Source: Nitzschia sp. DOCU1 | Taxonomy: Eukaryota > Bacillariophyta > Bacillariophyceae > Bacillariales > Bacillariaceae | DNA: 64,000 nt | NCBI GenBank assembly: GCA_951394045.1 | Contig: OX595999.1 | Span: 620,001-684,000 of the forward strand | Direction: 5' to 3' | In this document: positions 46,185 to 56,191 of the stretch, one piece after another | Layout of the letters: each line of letters begins with the position of its first letter | Position numbering within the stretch: the stretch's first letter is position 1 | Translations under genes and position numbers: made by a program | Notes under the pieces: generated by a model | Told to the model about the DNA's origin: nothing | What the model saw: only the letters and a program-made list of their open reading frames with translations | The model's database searches: none

Positions 46185-47273
46185 ATGATTCTTCTTCGGG
46201 CGGCAGCCAATGAAGACCACCATTCGTTTATCGATGACATGGAAGAGGCCAGTTTGCTGGGTTTCAGTATTGGATCAGAGAAGCGAATACAGTCCTTTGA
46301 AATAGAGCAAGCTCGGCAGATTCGGAAAAGGTCCGGCTTCCTATCTCGGCACTGTGGCATGACACGCCTCCTTTTGTTTATTTCTATCGCTGTGAATATC
46401 GGTTTGACAGCCGTGATTGATCGAATGTCGGAAGGGTCGCTATCTAGTGGTATGACGCTACCGATGCATGGTGGTCGATCCAATCAAACACTTTTGTATG
46501 GCCTCCTTCACATGGCCAAGACGGCAGGAACAGAGATCAACGGCATGTTGGCTTCTCGCTTCGAGCATGTATGTGGCAACAAAGGCTACAGTTTGGACTA
46601 TTTTCAATACAACGAACGAGTTCGTAACGCTACAAACCATGACGTTCGATCCCTCCCTCTGGATAGCATTTCGAACCAATCCCAGGATGCCACCATGAAT
46701 CGAGGCCGGGTACCATACTCTATCATGCAAGAAATCGGTTTCGAAGACTGTCATTGGCTTGCTTTGGAGAAATCCTGGGAAGTCTGGCCAGATGTGTTAC
46801 AGTCGCTTGGAAAGAAATGGTATTTGGAACTCCATGTTCCATGCCGTGACCCCATCGAGCATCTCATGTCCATGTGTCACTACAAGGGCGTAGACTTTGA
46901 TTGTCGGAGCGGGGATTTGAAATCGGAAATCGAATCTTGCATCATGATGACAATGGATCGTTTCTCTTTGCAATTGCAGAATAGTGAACCCAAGATTCAG
47001 TTGAGGTGCTTCGCGTCGGAGGATGTGGATTTGTATGTAGAATACATGTCGCAACGATTGGAAGCCAGGAGGATCCCTGCGGACTATGTTCATCGAGAAG
47101 CCAATGGTAAGAACGGTCCACGCGACGACGAGTACAAACGGCGCGAGTGTGTCGGCTGGTACCCACAAATTGCGGAGCAAATCCGACAACTTTTGTTAGA
47201 CAACTATGACTACTACCGGTGGTGCGACGATTGTATAGTTTCGGATCGAGACTTGCTAGCATGGCTTGACTAG
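46185..47273 (+). CDS. Sulfotransferase-like type II membrane protein
   Basis: 362 residues. A 58-residue cytoplasmic part is followed by a membrane anchor at about 60-78 (TRLLLFISIAVNIGLTAVI), giving Golgi-type topology. LLYGLLHMAKTAGTEINGML (103-122) looks like the 5'-phosphosulfate loop of PAPS-dependent sulfotransferases (KTxGT; K112, T113), and KKWYLELHVPCRDPIEHLMSMC (210-231) like the 3'-phosphate loop, with R221 and S229. The fold elsewhere is too divergent for a firm family. Ten Cys residues in the lumenal part and the WCDDC motif near the end suggest disulfides. A decayed relative is at 2859-3670. Likely substrate: a glycan or peptide tyrosine in the secretory path (inferred). Confidence 0.65.
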   Translation: MILLRAAANEDHHSFIDDMEEASLLGFSIGSEKRIQSFEIEQARQIRKRSGFLSRHCGMTRLLLFISIAVNIGLTAVIDRMSEGSLSSGMTLPMHGGRSNQTLLYGLLHMAKTAGTEINGMLASRFEHVCGNKGYSLDYFQYNERVRNATNHDVRSLPLDSISNQSQDATMNRGRVPYSIMQEIGFEDCHWLALEKSWEVWPDVLQSLGKKWYLELHVPCRDPIEHLMSMCHYKGVDFDCRSGDLKSEIESCIMMTMDRFSLQLQNSEPKIQLRCFASEDVDLYVEYMSQRLEARRIPADYVHREANGKNGPRDDEYKRRECVGWYPQIAEQIRQLLLDNYDYYRWCDDCIVSDRDLLAWLD

Positions 47274-47381
47274 TCGCAGTAAAGAATCGAAAAATTTGAG
47301 AATCAAAATTGCTTCTAGAGTTAGCGTTAGCAGTTGTTTGTATCTATCGATTTAAAAATCAAGGTGGCACCAGTAGTCGAC

Positions 47382-49724
47382 CTAGCGCGGGTCTTTAACA
47401 AATGCCCCCTCATTCCATAGTCCCTCCCTTCGGATCGTTCCGTTGGGTCGAAATTCCTTCCCCTGCCCGTGTCGCAGGCCATTCTTCCATGTGCCAACGA
47501 ATCTTGTACCATTGGACCAGGTCAATACTCCTGATCCATGCATACGATCATCTTCAAACTCTCCAATGAAGACAGATCCATTCGCGAACGTGTACGTGCC
47601 GCGCCCATGGCGAGCTCCATTCAACCAATGACCCAAGTACGTCGATCCATCCTGGTAGGTCATTTTGCCTTCGGTCTTAACCCCATTGGTATAGGTTCCC
47701 TCAAAGACACGGCCATCCTGGTACTTGCAGATTCCATGACCATGGCGAATGTTATCCAAGAAGGTCCCGGTGTAGTCTTCCCCCGTGCTATAAAAGATAC
47801 AGCGACCATAGCCAGTCCAATAGCCATGGACAAACTGTCCTTCGAAAACTTCTCCCTCCTCTGGATATTCGAGTCGTCCTTGCCCACAAGGCATGCCACT
47901 GGATCGGGAGATCAACCCAGAGTAGATGCCCTTGCGTCCTTTCGGGTCAGCCACTGCGTAATCGGTGACATTTTCGAGCGAATGCTCGGAATCTTGACCC
48001 GAATGTTCATCATCGTCATGTCCATCCGCCAATTGAATGTCGTCCAGATTGAGCGATAACGTTTGAGATTCCATCTCTTCCGACAGTAATGTCGCTCCAC
48101 TTGCATGGTTAGAAGACGACATGCCGGCTCGAGGATTACTACTCGTAGCAGCATGGTCGTTTCGGTCTAGAACATGCTGAATGTCCAAGCTTAAAACACT
48201 TTCATCGTCATCTTCATCGTCGGTATCGTCGCCGTCATAGTCACTATCATCTTCTTCCTGCTCATCATCCTCGTCCTCAGGTAGGACTAGTTCCTCCTTC
48301 TTGTCCGCATGGGCAGCAGAGGGGCGGTAGACGAGTGACGACGATGGTTCCGGCTGCAAACTGGTAGAAAGGTCAATACTGGTGGTACGCCAGGTGCCAC
48401 TCATTTCCTCTTCTACAGTGGGCTGAGCAGCACTGATGATATCATTGTCTTCCACAAGTTGTTCTGATTGTTGTTTCATCACCAAGAACTTATCCAAAGA
48501 CATGCGACGAGGTTGTGGCTCTCCTCCTTTGGATTTCCTTCTGGAAGCCGACGTCGACGACGTCCTTTTGGACGACTTGGTGCTACTGCTGTTGTTGGGG
48601 GTGCTTGAGTCTGGATATTGTTGTTCATTCATTTTTGTCTTTTCGTTCTTGGAAGGCGGCGCCTTGTGCAAAACATAATGAAAAATGTCACTTTTATGAA
48701 GCTCCTTCTCTAGGCGGCGCTTGTTGCGCAAAATGTTTCGCATCGATCCACCTACCACAGCCGGCTTTGCCGTATTCTTTGAGGAAGATCGTTTCTGCTT
48801 TTCCGACTCAAGATGTTTTCGAAACGCGCTATGCTTATCATCCGATTTCTTGGGGCTGCCGCGGTTGCGTGTCCAAGTGGCTAACTCTGTGGCGTTTCCG
48901 TCGCCATCCGAAAGTGGCGGGGACCGAATGCTACAAGAACTTCGCGTCTTGCTAGGTTTTTGTTTTCGGAAACGTTGTGAAGGAGTCCTTGTCAGCACCA
49001 CAATTTGCGGATTGTTTTGGACGATCGGATCGTCCACGCCATCGGCAGCTCCACCCAAAGAGGATCTGCTGTTATTCCCCTTTCGTAGCAGAGTTGTTTG
49101 ACTCATTTCTCGACGCAGAGTCGAAACCCTGCTGGAAGCTCCTCGTGGCGATGTGCAGGCGGTGAATGATGGTGTTCGATCCATGCTGTAACATCGTTGA
49201 GGCGGTGACGATTTTTTGTTGTTGCCGGGCCTGCTCATGGAAGAGAGCGCTGGATCAACAGCAGCACCAGCGCCGGGGAGAGAAGACGCCGAATCATTCA
49301 GCAGACTTCCGAACGACGTTGCCATCGTGCCACTCGAGGCAGTTTTCGCTACTTTGACTGCTGCCTCCAATGACAAGCCCGACATGTCGAGGCTACTGTT
49401 TGAGCTATCGGTTACACCGGCGGATGAATCCAGTTGAAGTGCTCGGGAGGAAGCGAGGCGAAAATTGCGGCCGGAATTTCTGGAAGTAACAGGTGTCGAC
49501 TTGTGTCTCGGCGGAGGTCGACTTCTCTTGTCGCCACTTGCATTATGCTTCCTTCTCGCTAACGTTTCTTGCAAAATCTTGCTGAGTTCATCATATGTTT
49601 TGGACGAGTCCGAAGATCGTGATGGGTCAGGCATGGCTACGTAACTACCGAAGACTGATGCCCTTCTTGAAGATGTGACGCTCGTGTGGTTCGTCTCTTT
49701 GAAACGGGCAAAGCGTTCGTTCAA
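47382..49724 (-). CDS. MORN-repeat protein with long disordered N-terminus
   Basis: 780 residues; an in-frame ATG at 49634 (MPDPSRSSDSSKTYDEL) is an alternative start. Residues 1-570 are Ser/Lys/Arg-rich and probably disordered, with a run of acidic residues at about 480-510 (EDEDDEQEEDDSDYDGDDTDDEDDDESVLS). Residues 600-780 contain seven or eight MORN units: YSGLISRSSGMPCGQGR, FEGQFVHGYWTGYGR, YTGTFLDNIRHGHG, FEGTYTNGVKTEG, YLGHWLNGARHGRG, FIGEFEDDRMHGSG, FVGTWKNGLRHGQG and REGLWNEGAF. MORN repeats often bind membrane lipids or protein partners; the long N-terminus has many possible phosphorylation sites. No enzyme domain is attached. It is not a close copy of the MORN protein at 37775-39288. 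Confidence 0.88.
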   Translation of the reverse strand: MNERFARFKETNHTSVTSSRRASVFGSYVAMPDPSRSSDSSKTYDELSKILQETLARRKHNASGDKRSRPPPRHKSTPVTSRNSGRNFRLASSRALQLDSSAGVTDSSNSSLDMSGLSLEAAVKVAKTASSGTMATSFGSLLNDSASSLPGAGAAVDPALSSMSRPGNNKKSSPPQRCYSMDRTPSFTACTSPRGASSRVSTLRREMSQTTLLRKGNNSRSSLGGAADGVDDPIVQNNPQIVVLTRTPSQRFRKQKPSKTRSSCSIRSPPLSDGDGNATELATWTRNRGSPKKSDDKHSAFRKHLESEKQKRSSSKNTAKPAVVGGSMRNILRNKRRLEKELHKSDIFHYVLHKAPPSKNEKTKMNEQQYPDSSTPNNSSSTKSSKRTSSTSASRRKSKGGEPQPRRMSLDKFLVMKQQSEQLVEDNDIISAAQPTVEEEMSGTWRTTSIDLSTSLQPEPSSSLVYRPSAAHADKKEELVLPEDEDDEQEEDDSDYDGDDTDDEDDDESVLSLDIQHVLDRNDHAATSSNPRAGMSSSNHASGATLLSEEMESQTLSLNLDDIQLADGHDDDEHSGQDSEHSLENVTDYAVADPKGRKGIYSGLISRSSGMPCGQGRLEYPEEGEVFEGQFVHGYWTGYGRCIFYSTGEDYTGTFLDNIRHGHGICKYQDGRVFEGTYTNGVKTEGKMTYQDGSTYLGHWLNGARHGRGTYTFANGSVFIGEFEDDRMHGSGVLTWSNGTRFVGTWKNGLRHGQGKEFRPNGTIRREGLWNEGAFVKDPR

Positions 49725-50392
49725 GCAGGATGAATGAGTGAACAGAGCTAGAGAGGCTGATGATGATAGTAAACAGGTATCGTACCAGGTAGATGATGTT
49801 TCGAAACGCCAAAGTTAGAGATCTTGTTTGGTGACCTCTGATGGCCTCATAAATCCCACACGACTCGACTCGATGGGGACCCGGAGCTTGGTGGGAGACG
49901 GGCTTAGATCTTGACAGAACCAAGATCGAAATCAGGACATACTTAAGCTGGACGAAAATTGAATTCATGTCAGTTCGCTTTAGGCATATTCATTTGTCAA
50001 TGTCGGCATAATTATAACAAAACACACACACAACAACTCAGAAACCTTTCCGCCACGTCCATAATTCTTGAGTGATGATGACGGGACAATCCCGTCTTTG
50101 GAAGGATATATATGCATCGCGCCAGTACTTTTACACCCACCGGGCTTATTAATCGACACAGCATATGATTCGCTTCTCCCTGTGGATCCCTCTGGATCTC
50201 TCTGGAATTGTGGCGATCTCTTTTTTCCAGCGGGGGCATAAAACTTTTCATAATTCGGCTTTTGTCCGGCATTGAATCGAAATCACTCTTTGAGAAGTTA
50301 CCCACAAACGGTAATTCCAGCTAGCGATAGTTTCCTCAAAACAAAGCTTGACACATTTTCTCCTCGTGGTGGTTTGAATCCTAATAATTCCC
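49725..50392. other. Intergenic between divergent genes, 668 bp
   Basis: Has AGGTATCGTACCAGGTAG at 49776-49793, about 55 bp before the MORN gene, and an ACACACACACAACAAC microsatellite at about 50023-50037. GGATATATATGCATCGC near 50103 is TATA-like but far from either start. No gene supported. Confidence 0.5.
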
Positions 50393-51169
50393 ATGGCACC
50401 CAAGATGACGGATCTGAACCTTACAAACCTAGTGCACTATTCACGGAGTGCTGGACGCTCCGACTTTGAAAGACTTTGGTCTTCGGACGATGATGATGTA
50501 CTATCCCTAGATGGTGATAGTGATGATGATTCGCAATCCGCGTGTAGCTCCATCTGCAGTCAAAGTCCTCTTCACATGGACGAGCGGCGGGTTCGCTTTT
50601 CAGACGAAGATGCCGAGCACTCTATCATCCACCTCAACGACTTTTCCGAATCGGAGCGTAGCGCTTGCTGGTGGAGTTCCGAGGAACGGGCGAAATCCAC
50701 TGCCGAACGGCAGAAGATTATCGATCGATTAGAAATGGGCAAGCCTTGCAAGAACACGGCTCGCAATGAGATGACATACCGAGGCCTCGAGTGCTGGACG
50801 ACTGACGGAGGAAAAGAGCTCAATGATAACATCGACGCTGTCATCAGGGCTGTCATTGACGAGCAAGACAGACTCTGGCAAGCAGGAACTGAGCGCGATG
50901 GAGCACTACTTCTTGCAGCGAAGAGCCGCGCTGTCACTGGCAGCAGTGTCCAACGTGCAGTGGAGATTGGCCAGAAAGACGAGGTGGAAGCCCGCAACCA
51001 ATACAACGATAAACAGCGAGGCGACGTTACGGTGTTCTGGTACCGTCCAGAGAAGCGCGGAAACCGCAGACTGAGGAAAGTCGCAGCCGATGCCCACGGA
51101 TTGACTCGAACCGGAAAGAAGAGATGGATAACAGCAATTGACAAGGCTAGTCAGCAACGACAGGCCTAA
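50393..51169 (+). CDS. Uncharacterised EMTYRGLE-motif protein 2
   Basis: 258 residues; ATG at 50393 or, 12 nt later, at 50405. Acidic Ser/Asp-rich region (28-60), then DERRVRFSDEDAEHSIIHLNDFSESERSACWWSSEE (63-98), RLEMGKPCKNTARNEMTYRGLECWTTDGG (112-140), a helix with NIDAVIRAVIDEQDRLWQAGTERDGALLLAAKSRAVTGSSVQRAVEIG, and a basic tail (YRPEKRGNRRLRKV). The core matches the protein at 44695-45486 in order and spacing at perhaps 35% identity, so the two are old paralogues. No known catalytic motif. Two members in 6 kb point to a family expanded in this genome. Confidence 0.7.
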   Translation: MAPKMTDLNLTNLVHYSRSAGRSDFERLWSSDDDDVLSLDGDSDDDSQSACSSICSQSPLHMDERRVRFSDEDAEHSIIHLNDFSESERSACWWSSEERAKSTAERQKIIDRLEMGKPCKNTARNEMTYRGLECWTTDGGKELNDNIDAVIRAVIDEQDRLWQAGTERDGALLLAAKSRAVTGSSVQRAVEIGQKDEVEARNQYNDKQRGDVTVFWYRPEKRGNRRLRKVAADAHGLTRTGKKRWITAIDKASQQRQA

Positions 51170-51674
51170 CTACTAAAACAACCCGTTCTCCTTTCAACTA
51201 GTACCTGGCTCTTGGGCGAACTACTTCTTCTGCACCTATTAGTAGAATCGAATGGCCTGGGCTTCCCACGGCATACTAGCAACCAACAAAGCTGTAGCCA
51301 TGAGAAAGTCCATACCATCTCGTATTCCACTTAGCAAATGAAGTTATAGCAGAGTACGAGTAGAGGAAACCAGAGGTGGGCTTCTGCAGTACTGGCCTGC
51401 TGTTCCTTCACATAGTCATTCCACCAGCTACTCAGGAGTAGCACATCCTCGATACAAGTAGGGAGCTCTTGTTAGCAGGCACCAGCTACGCGAGCGGGAC
51501 TCTCGGAGGAACCAATCGATGACATGCATACCTGAAGCCTTGGAACAAAGTATGTCCTATAAAGTTTTAAACGCTAAGCTGCAGACACGCATCTTCTTGA
51601 TGAAGTTTGAGTCAAGCCGCCCGCTGCGCCTTCAATATCATTTTCCGCTGAGACAATCTCACCCCGATCATGAA
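51170..51674. other. Intergenic between convergent genes, 505 bp
   Basis: No gene or repeat seen. A plus-strand frame at 51519-51800 overlaps the next gene antisense and has no domain. Confidence 0.5.
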
Positions 51675-53156
51675 TTAGATAACAGAAATGGGAGCTGCCG
51701 ACGTTCCCAAGGGAGACTCAATAAACCGATGTCGCAAGGCTTCCGGAGACGAGTTGCCTCGCACCGACACCGTTTGCATGGCCTTGATTTGGCCCTGTAG
51801 CTGGGAAATAGTATTGTCCTTCTGCGCGACTACTGCCTTGTGCTTTCGGTCCATTTCCTCCATTCTCTTGGAGAGGACGGAGATTTCGTTCATAAAATTG
51901 AGCTCGTTTTGGGCTTGGCTATCCAAGAGCTCGCGAACGTACAATCTCATATCGTGAATCTCGTCGTCCTTGGCAATCAGATTTTGTTCATGGCAACGCT
52001 CCATTTCGGTTTGCGCTAGGACCAAATCACACTTTGTTTCAACTGCGCGACGGAGCTGTTCCGACATTGCTTCAGCTTGATGTTTCATGGCAGTGATGGT
52101 ATCCCTGAGCTTCTTGACTTCATCATTGTACTGTTGGTACTGAAGTCGTTGATCTGCCATACGCAACAGCCGTTTGGAGCTCTCGACAATATCTTCTTCA
52201 TCGTCATCTTCTTCCGGGTCTTCTTCAGCACCCGACGATTCTTCAGATTCACCCGGCTCATCCGTGGTATCAGTAGGCTTGCGCTTCAAGTCTTCATCTG
52301 CCGCGCTATTCTTGGTCGATGGGACATTGTGGGGAGGACTTACAGGTACGGGCTCTTCTTCATCTTCTTCCATTGCATCGGACTCGGCAACGGATTCGTC
52401 CTCGAAAGGATTCTTGCTTGTTGGTTCTTCCGCGAGGGGAGGAGGCTGAATGGTTGAATCATCGTCATCAACGGGAGGAGGAACATTCTTCTTGGCCTGT
52501 TTGTTCAAACCAGACACCAAAGCATTGTACTCCTCCTTATTGATTTCGTCACCATTCATGTCTTTCTCTACTTCCGAATCCTCGAAGGGATTGGAGCCCC
52601 CTCTGGTAGGTTGCACGATGCCATCCTTGGTTTTTCCTACCCGGAGCGTAGAGGGACTCACGTCGAATTCCTCATCGCCCAAGAGATCATCCAACATAGT
52701 GTCAGCCTTGGAACTCATTTCAGAGTACTCTTCCTCAGTCATCTTGTGACGATGGCTTTTGCTCTTTTTCTTTTTCTCTTTGCGTCTCTTTCGTTGTTCC
52801 TGACGTTCGCGTTCGCGATGGCTGCTTGCTTCAAACGGATTGCTCCAGTCTTGAGTTTTTTCCCAGGGCTTTAGCTCCCTGAACTCGGCTAGTGCACGAT
52901 CCTTTTTCCGAGGCACCGCAATGTCCACCATGGTTTCTTCGTTATCAATCAGTGTAAAGCTGTTATGTTTGCTCTCTCGGAACAAAAAGTACGACGTCCA
53001 ACGTTCAATCGCAGTGGAAATGGAGGATCCCTGAGAGGCTTTGGATGTCTCTTCTGATTTCAAACAGTATCTTTCGGCTTGCACGAACAACAATATGAAG
53101 GAACCGTGGACAACACGACCCACATCGAAAATGCTAACCGGAAATTTGTTAGCCAA
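51675..53156 (-). CDS. Coiled-coil protein with three NPF motifs
   Basis: 493 residues; an internal ATG at 52931 (MVDIAVPRKKDRALAEF) would give 418 residues and may be the true start, since the first 75 residues look unlike the rest. The protein has SNPFEAS (about 103-109), SNPFEDS (about 188-194) and KNPFEDES (about 254-261), three NPF(E/D) tripeptide motifs that EH-domain endocytic proteins bind, set in acidic disordered stretches. A basic KRRKEKKKKSKSHRHK cluster lies at about 122-137. Residues 335-465 are a long coiled coil (QYQQYNDEVKKLRDTITAM, MEEMDRKHKAVVAQKDNTISQLQGQ). The layout fits an endocytic or membrane-traffic adaptor (inferred). No homologue family name can be assigned. Confidence 0.75.
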   Translation of the reverse strand: MANKFPVSIFDVGRVVHGSFILLFVQAERYCLKSEETSKASQGSSISTAIERWTSYFLFRESKHNSFTLIDNEETMVDIAVPRKKDRALAEFRELKPWEKTQDWSNPFEASSHRERERQEQRKRRKEKKKKSKSHRHKMTEEEYSEMSSKADTMLDDLLGDEEFDVSPSTLRVGKTKDGIVQPTRGGSNPFEDSEVEKDMNGDEINKEEYNALVSGLNKQAKKNVPPPVDDDDSTIQPPPLAEEPTSKNPFEDESVAESDAMEEDEEEPVPVSPPHNVPSTKNSAADEDLKRKPTDTTDEPGESEESSGAEEDPEEDDDEEDIVESSKRLLRMADQRLQYQQYNDEVKKLRDTITAMKHQAEAMSEQLRRAVETKCDLVLAQTEMERCHEQNLIAKDDEIHDMRLYVRELLDSQAQNELNFMNEISVLSKRMEEMDRKHKAVVAQKDNTISQLQGQIKAMQTVSVRGNSSPEALRHRFIESPLGTSAAPISVI

Positions 53157-53508
53157 CGCACGTCAACAGCTCGTGGAACATAATTTCGTGCCGACACGAC
53201 TTTCGCACGCTTTTGCGCGCCGGCGAAAGATCGGCTCCCAACGAATCCACCAAAAGCTTCCACGTGGAAATATTATGAGAATCTGGAATCTTCTTTTCGA
53301 AAAATGGAAGGCAAACGGATTTGCGTTGCTGACGCCGCAGTCCATTCACGAGAGCCGCGAACTCGAAAGAGGCCGCCAATAAGCAAACAACGCGACGAAA
53401 AGCTGCGAAGATCTTCGAGGGAGGCTGTTTCTCTTCCCATCTTTCCTTTGAGTGGTCCATAGCAGCACTTCCTTAATTTTTCCTTTGAAAAACATTCAAA
53501 AAGCAACA
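53157..53508. other. Intergenic between divergent genes, 352 bp
   Basis: Promoters of the NPF coiled-coil protein and of Cpn10; no repeat or motif noticed beyond A/T-rich runs before 53509. Confidence 0.45.
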
Positions 53509-54195
53509 ATGTTCCGAACACGCGTAAGTGAATTCTTTACTGAGAAGGGTGGGCCAACACAGACAAACGCTGCATCGAGCTTTGGCCGACTTGATGACCG
53601 TGGCGGTGCTCTGGTCGAGGATTATTGATGGGCGTCGGCCATCATGGTCTTTGTTCGCATATTTGATGCTCGCATATTGTTTGAGTTGCTAACCTTCTAT
53701 CGTTATCTTTGCCTCCAATCGATTTCTTGGTGTCTTTTGCTACTGCCAACCACAAATATGACTGGATATTCTTGGTTTGGTTCTCGGAACGGTGTTTTTT
53801 GGTATTCTCATGATTACATTGCTGTAACCACCCAACAATCTGTAACTTGACCTTTGACAATCGATTCATTCGTTCCATAACCGCCCATATTGTCTCAGGC
53901 GTTATTCCGCAAATTGACCCCTCTCAGTGACCGAGTCTTGGTGAAGCGGGCACCCAAGGAGGTCCAAACGGCGTCTGGAATTTACTTGCCCACTGACGCT
54001 ACGAAGGATCCCAACGAAGGAGAAGTAATCGCGGTCGGTCCTGGTGAACGCGACGTGACTGGAACGCTTCATGCTACAACTCTTAAGACTGGTGATAAGG
54101 TGTTGTTGCCCGAATATGGTGGTACCAAGGTCAAGATGGGCAACGAGGAGATTTTCATCTTTCGAGAATCCGATATCTTGGGTAAATTTGACTAG
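53509..54195 (+). CDS. CPN10: Mitochondrial chaperonin 10 (GroES/HSP10)
   Basis: CDS join(53509..53523,53899..54195), 103 residues. Exon 1 is only 15 nt (ATG TTC CGA ACA CGC, MFRTR), followed by GTAAGT; the 375-bp intron ends TTGTCTCAG, then ALFRKLTPLSDRVLVKRAPKE. MFRTRALFRKL makes a basic amphipathic mitochondrial presequence. The body is complete for the family: SDRVLVKRA, the mobile loop EVQTASGIYLPTDA (about 26-39) with the hydrophobic IYL that contacts Hsp60, GEVIAVGPG, GDKVLLPEYGGTKVKMGNEEIFIFRESDILG. It caps the Hsp60 folding chamber as a heptamer. The start by splicing is inferred; no ATG precedes the body in frame. Confidence 0.9.
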
Positions 54196-54798
54196 AATAA
54201 ACAGTTTGGCGGTGGGTTAAAAACGAACATAAAGCACAACACTTACTTGTATCGATCGAGGTGCTACTGTAGATGAATTATCGATGCTCGTGTGCAGCAA
54301 AATCCTCCGATTGAAACGTTAGTAAGTGCATCAGTTTGCAAGATGGGGTAGCGAAAGGATTTGTTTTTTGACCCGTGTGCTGGATGGATGGTCGCTCTGA
54401 CGACTAAAGCCTACTACTGCACTAGCTAGGAATACTACTCCGAAATAAAGAGTGTGCAGGAAATCCACACCACTGAGCGATGCCGATGACCTGCTCCCAG
54501 GGGAGGAAACCAAAAGCTGCTGATCACATGCCGACCTCCAACAACTTCCGTTGCAAGTATGAATCCTAGGAAAGTAGGTCAACAACCACGACGTTACTGT
54601 AGATTGAATTGTTTCTTAATACAACGATGGACAGCTAGACATGACATGCATAGAGTGTGAGGCGTTTTCAAGTAGATTCTGTGTCTTTGGGCAGCAGCAA
54701 CACTTGGGTTTGCATTGATGAAGAGTCCATGTATCCACCGTTTGCGTTTCGTCTCAAGATCTTCCGTTTTTGTATCTCCACCGATTTCCCACTATAAA
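54196..54798. other. Intergenic between convergent genes, 603 bp
   Basis: No gene, repeat or structured element recognised. A short minus-strand frame at 54331-54585 has no domain. Confidence 0.5.
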
Positions 54799-55464
54799 TT
54801 AGTTAGGTTGCGGTAAGTCTTCTTCGTCGTCCTTGCCATCCATTGGCGCAACCACGACGTCTTGCTTGAAATGAAGGAGCAACAGCGACATGAAGCCCAG
54901 AACGACAAACAACGTAAAACCAAGGCTCGCAAAGATATGGTTCGTTTGAACCGAGCCCTGAACATATGACGAGAAAGTGCTGAACAAAATCAAATTCTGG
55001 TTTGCCAAGACTACCAACACTCCCAACAAAAATCCCACTGAAAAGCTCGTGGGAAATCTCTTCAGCACAAAGGTTCCCAGAACTCCCAGACCCAGGTGCA
55101 CAATTCCAGTCCATACCGCTGCGATTATCAAAGCCCAAGATCCGTCATTTTGTTGCAGATTGATCACTGTTTTTCACGTACAATCGTCAGAGGCCGCAAA
55201 GGAAAAGTGAAGAGAAAGTTCAGTTAGAACCGGCGGAAACAAAACCAGGCACCGAAACGCCCCACTCTCAAGTCCTTATATTTCCTTTTCAACGAACTCA
55301 CTTTCAATTACGGCCAGAACAAAGTATAGAACGACAAAGAGAAGTGATATTCCCCATGCTCGATGGACAGACCCTCGTGGATCTGGTGCGCAGGAAGCGA
55401 ACAGTTTCGCGAGAATTCCACTCTTGTGGGATCCGAATGTATAGTCTTCAATTTCTGTGGACAT
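54799..55464 (-). CDS. Four-helix membrane protein, two exons
   Basis: CDS complement(join(54799..55166,55302..55464)), 176 residues. The 135-bp intron (GTGAGT...AACAG) is phase 1 and joins AVIE to MINLQQNDGSW. Residues 33-52 (RAWGISLLFVVLYFVLAVIE), 66-88, 94-115 and 130-152 (FASLGFTLFVVLGFMSLLLLHF) are hydrophobic enough to span a membrane, with a short charged C-terminus (KDDEEDLPQPN). The N-terminal STEIEDYTFGSHKSGILAKLFASCAPDPRGSVHR is probably cytosolic. No known transporter or enzyme motif is seen. Confidence 0.75.
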
Positions 55465-56191
55465 CGCTCAATATTATTATAACAGCAATGATGTACAAAG
55501 AAAAAGGGAGAGGAGGAGTACCAAAAGTTTAAACTACCGAGGCTCCCGCAGTCATACCTTGACCATTGCCAGAGGGAGCGAGATTGACAAGGGATTCCTT
55601 GTTGAGGGTGCGTCGTCCAAGGCAAACCCGACGGGCGCGCTACCCGCCCACCAATATCCTTTAAGTAGAACCAAAAGATTGGAATCAACGGAAATTTGTT
55701 TTATACGCAATGTATACTTTGTAATAAAAATGCATGTCGCATTCCTATCGTCACCTCGGTTTTATATCGCTCAATCCGCGAGCTCGCAAGCCACTGGTCG
55801 GCATCAACGAAGAGGGCCGGCTCGGCTGGGTCTTGTGTGACCGACGACGGCGAGGACTACATCCATGGATTGTTCTTGAAGCGCACCAGTGGTGGCGGCT
55901 CTAGTACTACTGTACTACTGTGCCACAAATCTTTTTAGGATTGGCACAGTCATCCTTGGAATAATAGAAGCGAAATGCTAAAAGTACAACTGTAGTGTGC
56001 TGATGTCCATTGACGCCCCTACTAGTAGTACCGCGGTAATTAGAACCAGCACTAGTAGTCATCGTTGCATCTCTCTCGACCCCTCACAATCATGATAAAC
56101 CCTGCTTTACTGCTGACCAACAACAAGAACGAGATCTACTACAAGAAAAGAGGAGGAACTGCCTCTCGCACCACCACATGATGATGCTGTC
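55465..56191. other. Intergenic, partly duplicated 3' flank
   Basis: 727 bp. From about 55915 it matches 57792 onward (TGTGCCACAAATCTTTTTAGGA, CTGATGTCCATTGACGCCCC, ATTACCGCGGTAAT-like palindrome, TTTACTGCTGACCAACAACA), so the 3' flank belongs to the tandem duplication of the Cys-rich genes. Confidence 0.7.

Noticed and set aside
54799..55167. Stand-alone 122-codon membrane protein
   Set aside because: It has no ATG; a phase-1 intron joins it to the exon at 55302-55464 and gives a four-helix protein.
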